Below, piece after piece: positions 25,848-32,467 of a stretch of 37,851 bases of DNA. The stretch lies in NCBI GenBank assembly GCA_002448875.1, contig DKAS01000217.1, positions 1-37,851 of the forward strand, read 5' to 3'. Below the pieces are notes generated by a model, which was not told the origin of the DNA, did not search any database, and was given only the letters and a program-made list of their open reading frames with translations. The stretch comes from Proteobacteria bacterium UBA6920 (lineage in GTDB: Bacteria > Pseudomonadota > Gammaproteobacteria > SG8-11). The translations under genes and the position numbers were made by a program. Position 1 is the stretch's first letter. Each line of letters opens with the position of its first letter.

Positions 25848-26540
25848 ATGAAGAAAGTAAGGGGTTGGGTGTTCTGTTCAGTGTTGCTTGTCGGTATGCC
25901 TTTGCCGGTGGTAAACGCGGCGACAATAAACGACTTAACTTACAATGAAGACGGTACCGTCGTTGATTTCAGTTTGCCTGGGCTTAATTCCGCGGGTAAT
26001 CCAAATTTCTATAATGACGTAACCGTTACCTGGAACAATGGCAGACGTTACGATACGCTCACCGCGGTATCCAGCAAGGGCGGCAGTATGTTCTTCACCA
26101 GGGGGGTGACGAATGGCGTGCCGGACGTTTATGCAGTTCAAAACAGCAGTTTCAAGCTGTACGCCAAATTCGACAACGCCGGCAATTTGCTCGGCGGAAC
26201 ACTGTCCATCAGAGGCACGTTGGTGGGACCGGATTTTGGCGGCCGCGGCAGGCTGGTAAGCGCCGATCTCGATTTGAACGCGTTTGTCATCACCGAGAAC
26301 CTGATTGGCTTTAACACCGTAAACTTGAATTGCCGGATATCGGGGGTCGTCTGTTCGGATTCCGAATCCGTCTATTTGCGACTGGATACTGCTGGATTCA
26401 ACACCAGTTTGCGGAATTTTACTGCCACGGGTTTGGCGGTAACGACTATACCCCTGCCGGCTGCGGTCTGGCTGCTGGGCAGTGGATTGCTCGGCCTTGC
26501 GGGATTCAGCCGTCGTCGCCGCGCAACCTATCGCGCCTAA
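25848..26540 (+). CDS. VPLPA-CTERM sorting-domain protein
   Basis: A 230-residue exported protein. The signal peptide ends near V-N-A-A. The C-terminus (about 201-230) is I-P-L-P-A-A-V-W-L-L-G-S-G-L-L-G-L followed by R-R-R-R, the tripartite VPLPA variant of the PEP-CTERM sorting signal. Such proteins are cut by an exosortase and often end up in the extracellular matrix with exopolysaccharide. The body is beta-rich with no recognisable domain; two Cys lie near residues 163-169. No exosortase gene is in the window. The ribosome binding site is AAGGA. Regulation by the neighbouring kinase operon is possible but only inferred. Confidence 0.88.
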   Translation: MKKVRGWVFCSVLLVGMPLPVVNAATINDLTYNEDGTVVDFSLPGLNSAGNPNFYNDVTVTWNNGRRYDTLTAVSSKGGSMFFTRGVTNGVPDVYAVQNSSFKLYAKFDNAGNLLGGTLSIRGTLVGPDFGGRGRLVSADLDLNAFVITENLIGFNTVNLNCRISGVVCSDSESVYLRLDTAGFNTSLRNFTATGLAVTTIPLPAAVWLLGSGLLGLAGFSRRRRATYRA

Positions 26541-26556
26541 GCTTTATCGCACACCC

Positions 26557-26601
26557 GCTACCGCTGGATGGGGTCCGTTGATATCCTCATTCAGCGGTAG
26601 C
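26557..26601. terminator. Inverted repeat between convergent genes
   Basis: GCTACCGCTG (26557-26566) and CAGCGGTAGC (26592-26601) form a perfect 10-bp stem with a 25-base loop, 17 bases after the VPLPA gene stop, facing the end of the next gene. The position suits a bidirectional terminator. The T-run on the plus side (TATATTT) is short. Confidence 0.5.
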
Positions 26602-26680
26602 TATATTTCGGATGCCCTAGGAAGATGATAGCGCTATTTCCGGCAACTCCTGGGCGATTCAGCCACAAATTCAGCGCAGC

Positions 26681-28903
26681 CTAGGGCGCTGGGCCGGCCA
26701 GCCGGATGACATGCGCAGGCGAGTTGTCACCGAAGATGAAATCGGCGCCACTGACGATAGAGAATTCGGGGGTGTAGGCATCTCCGGTGTCGGTCAGGTC
26801 GATGTCCAGGCATCCGGTGGGGCAGTTGCCCCAGGTATTGCCAACACGCAATAGTTTGTACAACGCATTGGTTCCGGCGGGTAGAGATAGGATAAAGGTG
26901 CCGTCGCCCTTCGTCGTCGCGGCAGCAAAACGATACTCGTTGGTTGCTCCGCCGGCGTAAATTCGCACATCTTTGTTGCTCGCCGGCGTGACGCCGTCGT
27001 TGTATACCACCTTGCCTCTGAGCACACCTCCCGCGGCGATGTTAACAGCGCCCATATCGCGTGTCAGTTCATTGCGAGCAATCGTCAACATCGTGCCGGA
27101 AAATTTACTGCTCTGACCGTCATAGATCTGTGAGGCGAGGTAGCGGCCATCGTCTATCCTGAACTCTAGGTAGTAGTCATCGGTCACGCTGGACGATGCG
27201 TCATAGTTCGGCAAATAGACCGTTACCGAGCCGTCACCACGGCTGGGTTCCTGGCTGACCATGCCCCAGCTCGCGTTGTGCAGGATCACTTTGGCATCCG
27301 CCACCGGTTTGTTCGTGTCCGCTGTTTCCACCAGTTTAAGCGTGAGCTCGGCGACCTGCCCGACGAAGTTGGCGTCGTCCTTGTTGCCCAGGGTAAAATC
27401 CGTCATGACCGACTGGCCCCGGCAGTACAACACGTACTGGTTGTTCTGGCGCAACCAGAGGCGATAACTGCCATCGACGCGCGAGCCGATACGTTCGACG
27501 GCGCCACCGCTGCCGGATTCATCGATCCGGATGCGTTGTGCTGCCACAACGCTGCCATCGTTGCGTTTTACCACGCCGGCGACGCGTTTGCCCTCGGAAA
27601 GCGGAAAACCTACGGCGCTGGTGTTCGCCGCGGTGACCACAACGCGCCCGGCGTACTGCCAGATGGCGCGGCCGCCGGCGTTGTCATAGATTTCCGTGGC
27701 GTAGGGTTGGGTTGTCTGGTTGGATGCCATTACGAAATAGTCTCCGGGCGCGACGTTGAGGTAATAAACACCATCGGCCGCGCTGCGCGTGGTCGCCACC
27801 AGCGAGTAGTCATCGTAGCGACGCACGCTGATCAGAATATCAGGCAAAGGGTCGTTTACTGCCCAGATGCGCAGGCCAGATGTGACTTGGACGCCGGCTT
27901 TTACTTTGCCGGAAATGCGTCCGCCGAGCGCGAGTTGATAGTCGATGGTTTTGGTATCGCCGGCTGCTACCACAACCTTGGCGGCGTGAGCAATGTCCAC
28001 CGCACCGGTGGCGCCATCATACCATTCGCCGGCGGTAAAACTCGTATTACCTTCGTTGCGCGCACCGAAGATATAGTCGCCAGGCGCCACGTTAATGCAA
28101 TACTTGCCGTCGGCATCGCTGATCGACCTGGCGCGGACGATGCTGTCATTGAAGTCCCGCGCTTCGATCAAGATACCCGCCAGGGAGGAATTGCCGGCAT
28201 CGGTAACGGAGCCGCAGATCTGCTCCGCTGCTCCCATGTTGGCCAACATGGAACTGGCCGTCACGCTGTTTTTAAATTCGTTTTCGATGGCGGTAACCAT
28301 GGCACTATTGCTGGTGGCCGCAGCCAGGTCGATTTGATTGGCGTAAACCGCCACTTCTTCCTGCAGCACCGCCAGCTCGGTCAGGCTGATTTTTCCGAGA
28401 TCACCCATCGACGCCACCAACACACCGAACGTCGCCGTCGATACCGGATCAATATTCGTGGTGGCACTGGCAACGAGGGCGGTCAATGACTCGGTCGTAC
28501 CAGCGCGCACGATCAGGCCCATGCCGAGCGCGAGGTCGCTGCTGCTACCGGTGGCGGTCAGCGAGTAGTTGCCGGCGCCATCAGTGGTGGCCGAGGCTAA
28601 GGCTTCGCCAACCACGCTACCTATGCTGTTGATTTTGTATAAATGCACCACCGCGCCGGCCGCCGGCGCGACACCATACAGATCAGCGGCAACCGGTTGG
28701 CCAAACAATCCAGCCCACAGCGTCTGCAATCCAGTTGCATCCTTCATTGCCAGAGTTCCATGCAGCGAACTGACCGTCCCGCTCACCGTTAAGGTAATAT
28801 CCGTGGTCGGGCGGTCGCTGGGGCCGCCACCGCCACCACCTCCGCCACAAGCGGTCAGTGAGAATATGAGCCCAAGAAATACCGATCTACTAAAGTTTTT
28901 CAT
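26681..28903 (-). CDS. Large lipoprotein with carboxypeptidase-regulatory-like domains
   Basis: The start at 28903 is chosen over the frame from 28999. AGGAG stands six bases before it, and it gives a lipoprotein signal (L-T-A-C, Cys19) followed by eight Gly. The product has 740 residues. After a helical, alanine-rich part (about 50-250) come at least four beta-sandwich units of carboxypeptidase-regulatory type. These are recognised by G-x-V starts (I-C-G-S-V-T-D, I-S-G-K-V-K, V-A-G-V-V-K, L-R-G-K-V-V) and by D-G-x-Y ends followed by V-A-P-G-D-Y. The role is unknown; surface display is likely. The polyglycine tract is a GC-rich simple repeat. Confidence 0.85.
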   Translation of the reverse strand: MKNFSRSVFLGLIFSLTACGGGGGGGGPSDRPTTDITLTVSGTVSSLHGTLAMKDATGLQTLWAGLFGQPVAADLYGVAPAAGAVVHLYKINSIGSVVGEALASATTDGAGNYSLTATGSSSDLALGMGLIVRAGTTESLTALVASATTNIDPVSTATFGVLVASMGDLGKISLTELAVLQEEVAVYANQIDLAAATSNSAMVTAIENEFKNSVTASSMLANMGAAEQICGSVTDAGNSSLAGILIEARDFNDSIVRARSISDADGKYCINVAPGDYIFGARNEGNTSFTAGEWYDGATGAVDIAHAAKVVVAAGDTKTIDYQLALGGRISGKVKAGVQVTSGLRIWAVNDPLPDILISVRRYDDYSLVATTRSAADGVYYLNVAPGDYFVMASNQTTQPYATEIYDNAGGRAIWQYAGRVVVTAANTSAVGFPLSEGKRVAGVVKRNDGSVVAAQRIRIDESGSGGAVERIGSRVDGSYRLWLRQNNQYVLYCRGQSVMTDFTLGNKDDANFVGQVAELTLKLVETADTNKPVADAKVILHNASWGMVSQEPSRGDGSVTVYLPNYDASSSVTDDYYLEFRIDDGRYLASQIYDGQSSKFSGTMLTIARNELTRDMGAVNIAAGGVLRGKVVYNDGVTPASNKDVRIYAGGATNEYRFAAATTKGDGTFILSLPAGTNALYKLLRVGNTWGNCPTGCLDIDLTDTGDAYTPEFSIVSGADFIFGDNSPAHVIRLAGPAP

Positions 28904-29325
28904 AGCTGACTCCTGATCCGTCGCTTGCGCATACTTCCACCGCGCGGAACACGAATGGCGTTCGACGCATGAGCAATTATCGGGCACCATCCCCGGCAAC
29001 CGATCGCACTATTTATCTAATGCAATTATGGACCGCGTGATGTAGACGTTGATTGGTAGAAATACCGAAGAATTGAGTGGGGCTGCGGCAGGTCGTGTAA
29101 ATCGTATGTCGATACAGCAAATCGTCATCGGTCAACCAGACGCCGCCGCCATTGAACTAGAAACTGTATGCGCCAGGAGTGCAGAAGTAGCGGATTTCCG
29201 ACGGATGCCGTGGCTTTGAGCGTAAACGAAAGTTTTGCAGCCGGTGGTTGCGGGCTCGTTTTAATAGGGTTGCCAGACTGCCGATTTCCATTGATTTGCC
29301 TTGATCTGTATATCCCCTGTACCCG
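28904..29325. other. Divergent intergenic region
   Basis: No gene is visible between the lipoprotein (minus) and the SDR/TetR operon (plus). An AT-rich patch at 29005-29030 may hold the lipoprotein promoter. The end of the gap holds the operon promoter listed separately. Confidence 0.5.
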
Positions 29326-29355
29326 TTGACAACTGACCGCTGGTCACATTATTAT
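29326..29355 (+). promoter_or_regulatory. Sigma-70 promoter of the SDR/TetR operon
   Basis: A perfect -35 TTGACA (29326-29331) and -10 TATTAT (29350-29355, one mismatch) are separated by 18 bases, 48 bases before the SDR start. The two operator palindromes lie in its spacer and just past the -10 box. Confidence 0.75.
29334..29346. promoter_or_regulatory. Operator O1 for the TetR repressor
   Basis: TGACC-GCT-GGTCA, a palindrome in the promoter spacer. It is identical to O2, with starts exactly 21 bases apart (two helix turns). Binding by the TetR protein of this operon is inferred from position and symmetry. Confidence 0.7.
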
Positions 29356-29367
29356 GACCGCTGGTCA
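29355..29367. promoter_or_regulatory. Operator O2 for the TetR repressor
   Basis: The second copy of TGACC-GCT-GGTCA, beginning on the last base of the -10 box and covering the expected transcription start. With O1 it would block RNA polymerase when bound. Confidence 0.7.
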
Positions 29368-29402
29368 GTAAAATAAATGAACGATTAAAAGAAGGAGAGC
29401 TT

Positions 29403-30398
29403 ATGGATAAGGTCTTGATTACCGGGGCAAATGGGCATTTAGGCTTTCATATTGTGTCGGAATTAGTGAGGCGTGGTTATCGGGTGCGGGCATCGGTGCG
29501 TGATGCGCAAAATGCGAAGAAAACGGCGCGATTAAAGGAGTTGGGTGTCGAAATCGTCTACGCGGATTTGCTCGACCGGCCGTCTCTGGTCAAGGCAATG
29601 CAGGAGTGTGACGGTTTATTTCAGGTGGCCGCGGGTTATAAGATGCACACCGCCGACATGATGAAGGACGTGTGGCGACCGGCCATGGAGGGGACCGAAA
29701 ACGCATTGCGCGCCGCGCATGCAGCCGGCATCAAGAAAGTGATCTACACTTCGAGCGTGGCGGCGGTGGGGGTTTCCCGCGACGGCGTGGTGAAGGATGA
29801 ACAGCACTGGAACGATGAGGCCCAGGAATTCTACGCGCAATGCAAGAACGACGCGGAAAAACTGGCCTGGAAACTGGCGCAGGAACTGTCTTTGAATCTG
29901 GTTACGGTGTTGCCCGGTACCATCATCGGTCCTGGATTTTACGAACATACTCCGTCGACCTATATATTTGAAAAAATCGCCCGCAATAAAATACCCCTGT
30001 TGCTGGAAACGGGGTTTTCCTATGTCGACGTACGTGATCTGGCCGTCGCCCATGTGGCCGCCTATGAGAATTCAGCGGCTGCCGGTCGCTATATCGTCAC
30101 CAGCGAGACAGTGCCCGCGTCCAGGGTCTATACTATCGCCCATGCCGCATTCAACGGTATCAAGATCCCCACGCAGCGCGTGCCGAAAATCATGATCCCG
30201 TTGCTGCCCGCCATGGATTGGCTGGAAAACCGCTTGACAGGCTCCCTGCGGCTGATGACCCGTGGATCGGTGCGTGAATATTTGAGCGGCGGGCAACAAC
30301 TCTTGAACACGACCAAAGCCGCGCGTGATCTCGCCTGGGCGCCGCGCCCCATCGAGGACTCGATACGCGATACTTTGCAATGGATATATGAAAACTAG
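29403..30398 (+). CDS. NAD(P)-dependent epimerase/reductase (extended SDR)
   Basis: A 331-residue Rossmann-fold enzyme. The nucleotide motif is T-G-A-N-G-H-L-G (7-14) and the catalytic set is Ser117/118 with Y-x-x-x-K (Tyr144, Lys148). The overall pattern (D-L-L-D at about 55-58, V-L-P-G-T-I-I-G-P-G) matches dihydroflavonol-4-reductase-like extended SDRs. These reduce or epimerise carbonyl and sugar substrates; the substrate here is unknown. GGAG stands before the ATG. It is the first gene of an operon with the TetR regulator, which starts inside its last codons. A role in handling a toxic carbonyl or other inducer sensed by the TetR protein is an inference. Confidence 0.92.
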   Translation: MDKVLITGANGHLGFHIVSELVRRGYRVRASVRDAQNAKKTARLKELGVEIVYADLLDRPSLVKAMQECDGLFQVAAGYKMHTADMMKDVWRPAMEGTENALRAAHAAGIKKVIYTSSVAAVGVSRDGVVKDEQHWNDEAQEFYAQCKNDAEKLAWKLAQELSLNLVTVLPGTIIGPGFYEHTPSTYIFEKIARNKIPLLLETGFSYVDVRDLAVAHVAAYENSAAAGRYIVTSETVPASRVYTIAHAAFNGIKIPTQRVPKIMIPLLPAMDWLENRLTGSLRLMTRGSVREYLSGGQQLLNTTKAARDLAWAPRPIEDSIRDTLQWIYEN

Positions 30399-31014
30399 GG
30401 CCTACACCGGCGAACAAAAAACGGAAAAGCGTGATCGCATCATCGCGGCGGCTGAAGCACTGCTTGCCTTGGGCAGGTTTCAGCTGCCTTCCATCAATCA
30501 AATCATCGAACAAACAGGCGACGCCAAGGGCACTGTCTATCTCTATTTCAAGACCAAGGAAGAAATCTATTTGAGCCTGCTGGCGCAGGGTCTGGAGGGA
30601 ATGCTGCGGGAAATGATGCAGTTGATTCAGCGGCGTCCAACGAATTTTCCCGCCGAACTGGCCAGGACTTACATCGAACTGGCGCGTGCGCAGCCTAAAA
30701 TTTACTATCTTGCCTGTTCAGCGACCTTGATCCTTGAATCGAACGTCTCCGAGGAATTCATTGCCACTTTTAAAGGGCGCTTGCTGGAAGCGACCAATGC
30801 GCTGGCGGCGTCGGCGGTGGAGGCGGGGTATTTCGCTGATGTGCAATCGGCGCGGACTAAGATGCTGGTGAGTTATAACGTCTTTCTGGCTATGTGGCTG
30901 CACACTCATCCGCAGGGGCCGGTGCTGAAGGTGATGGAAGAAAACGGCTTGATGGATTTGATTTATGATTTTGAAAAGGAACTTTGTGTTTGTTTTGAAA
31001 AAATATTTTTCTAG
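30388..31014 (+). CDS. TetR-family transcriptional repressor
   Basis: 208 residues from the ATG at 30388, which overlaps the SDR gene by 11 bases. The upstream extension of the frame lies in the SDR gene and is rejected. The N-terminal helix-turn-helix reads R-D-R-I-I-A-A-A-E-A-L-L, S-I-N-Q-I-I-E-Q-T-G, then K-G-T-V-Y-L-Y-F-K-T-K-E-E-I-Y, typical of TetR. The C-terminal ligand domain is helical (about 65-208) and does not reveal the ligand. Two identical palindromes in the operon promoter are the likely binding sites, making the operon self-repressed. Confidence 0.93.
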   Translation: MKTRAYTGEQKTEKRDRIIAAAEALLALGRFQLPSINQIIEQTGDAKGTVYLYFKTKEEIYLSLLAQGLEGMLREMMQLIQRRPTNFPAELARTYIELARAQPKIYYLACSATLILESNVSEEFIATFKGRLLEATNALAASAVEAGYFADVQSARTKMLVSYNVFLAMWLHTHPQGPVLKVMEENGLMDLIYDFEKELCVCFEKIFF

Positions 31015-31142
31015 AGGCTGGTTGTGGACGTGAGCGGTCCTGGTTTTCGTCTCTGGATTGGTATGCTGGCCAGTGGATTCAACGAAATATATTATAAGCC
31101 GGCCGTGGTTCGTCAACACAGTAGGCGGCATCGTCGCGGAAT

Positions 31143-31151
31143 TGGTATACT
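31143..31151 (+). promoter_or_regulatory. Extended -10 promoter, possibly leaderless
   Basis: TGG-TATACT forms an extended -10 element whose last base is only six bases before the thioredoxin gene's ATG. A transcript from it would start at or next to the start codon. No -35 box is evident. Confidence 0.3.
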
Positions 31152-31157
31152 AGGCCG

Positions 31158-31664
31158 ATGAAAAAATTGCTGATAACACTCTTGTGTCTGGCGTGGAGCG
31201 CGGCGGCGCCCGCCACGCCGGGTGAGGTGCCGGTCGGAGGCACGTTACGGGATACGCCCCTGTACGGGCTGACCGGCGATTTTCGCATGCTGGCGGAGCT
31301 GCGCGGCAAGCCGTTGATTATCAACGTCTGGGCCAGCTGGTGCGGGCCGTGCCGTTCGGAAATGGGGTCGCTGGAGCAACTGTCCCGCCGCTTCGGCGGC
31401 AAGCAGTTCAATATTATCGGCGTGTCCACCGATGACGATGGCAACGCCGCCTATTCCTTCATCATGAATTCCGGTATCACCTTTGACAACTATCTCGACA
31501 AAAACCTGACTCTGGAAAATATGCTGGGCGCCGAAACCATTCCCCTGACCCTGCTGGTCGATCCGAAGGGGAAGGTGCTGAAAAAAGTGCGCGGCGCACA
31601 TCCCTGGGACAGCCCCGAGTATGTCGATATGATAGGCAAAACCTTCAACGTTCCCATGCGCTAG
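31158..31664 (+). CDS. TlpA/ResA-like periplasmic thioredoxin
   Basis: A 168-residue exported protein (signal peptide ending A-P-A before Thr20). The thioredoxin fold carries W-C-G-P-C (Cys62, Cys65) within N-V-W-A-S-W-C-G-P-C and the cis-proline loop E-T-I-P-L-T. TlpA-type proteins reduce disulfides in the periplasm, for example in cytochrome c maturation, using electrons from a DsbD-like membrane protein. The exact client is not shown by the neighbours. Strand V-D-P-K-G-K-V follows, as in the family. Confidence 0.9.
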   Translation: MKKLLITLLCLAWSAAAPATPGEVPVGGTLRDTPLYGLTGDFRMLAELRGKPLIINVWASWCGPCRSEMGSLEQLSRRFGGKQFNIIGVSTDDDGNAAYSFIMNSGITFDNYLDKNLTLENMLGAETIPLTLLVDPKGKVLKKVRGAHPWDSPEYVDMIGKTFNVPMR

Positions 31665-31834
31665 CGTTCCGGGCGATCAGGTTACTGATGTTCACCCCCG
31701 CCTATGGTCAAGAGTACTTTCCGCGGGGGGCATTTTTCGCGCGGTCTATGATGCCGGCCTTACGCGATTTTTTCCGTTGAACCCTGGTTTTTAGTCGATC
31801 CGCTGCAGGCAATGCTCCGGTAAGATCCCGAAAA

Positions 31835-32467
31835 ATGAAGCCATCTCTATTCGTTTTGCTGCTATGCATGTTGCCACTGGCACCTGCCGGGGCCGACGAT
31901 CTTTGCACCTATAAGCAATGGCGCTGGAATGTGGCGCGCAAATCCGCCGTGCAATTGGCATCGGTGGCCAAGCCGCGCAGTCGCCTGACGGCGGCGGAGG
32001 TTGATGTTGCCACCGGTTGCACGGTGTGTCGCGAGGATCAGGAGACCGTTCAGCTCCCGGGGTTGGCGCCATTCGCCGTTTGCAAGCGCATCGCGGCACG
32101 GGTGCGCGGCGCGTTGCTCGCCATTCAAAGTCAGGGTGTGCCCTTGCGACAGGTGGTCGGCTACCGGGTCGGCCTGACCCGGGGCGCGCTGGATGCCGCC
32201 GGCAATCGTACCGGTTTCAGCCATCATTCCTATGGCATCGCCCTGGACATCAATCCCGAGCATAACGGCCTGTACACCGACTGCGAACGTTTCGGCGTTC
32301 ATTGCCGGCTGTTGCGCGGGGGTCCGTGGCGGCCGGGGCGCGATCCCCTGAGTTTACCGGCGGACGGGTCCGCAGTGCGCGCGCTGGCCGCCATCGGTTT
32401 GCGCTGGGGCGGCAATCTGGCTGGCCGGCAAAAGGACTTCATGCATTTTTCGCCCGGTGGCGACTAG
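31835..32467 (+). CDS. M15-family (VanY/YcbK-like) peptidase
   Basis: A 210-residue exported protein with a signal peptide ending P-A-G-A. The M15 zinc site is S-H-H-S-Y-G-I-A-L-D (S-x-H-x-x-G-x-A-x-D: His131, Asp138) plus the late D-F-M-H-F (His204). Family members cleave D-Ala or D-amino-acid bonds in peptidoglycan. Six cysteines (24, 62, 65, 83, 150, 157), with a CxxC at 62-65, suggest disulfides, consistent with a periplasmic location and perhaps with the adjacent TlpA-like protein. The stop codon overlaps that of the opposing gene (shared CTAG). Confidence 0.85.
   Translation: MKPSLFVLLLCMLPLAPAGADDLCTYKQWRWNVARKSAVQLASVAKPRSRLTAAEVDVATGCTVCREDQETVQLPGLAPFAVCKRIAARVRGALLAIQSQGVPLRQVVGYRVGLTRGALDAAGNRTGFSHHSYGIALDINPEHNGLYTDCERFGVHCRLLRGGPWRPGRDPLSLPADGSAVRALAAIGLRWGGNLAGRQKDFMHFSPGGD

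Noticed and set aside
27278..28489. 403-codon open frame on the plus strand
   Set aside because: It lies entirely opposite the lipoprotein gene at 26681-28903, which has a lipobox, a good ribosome binding site and recognisable domains. The plus frame has none of these.
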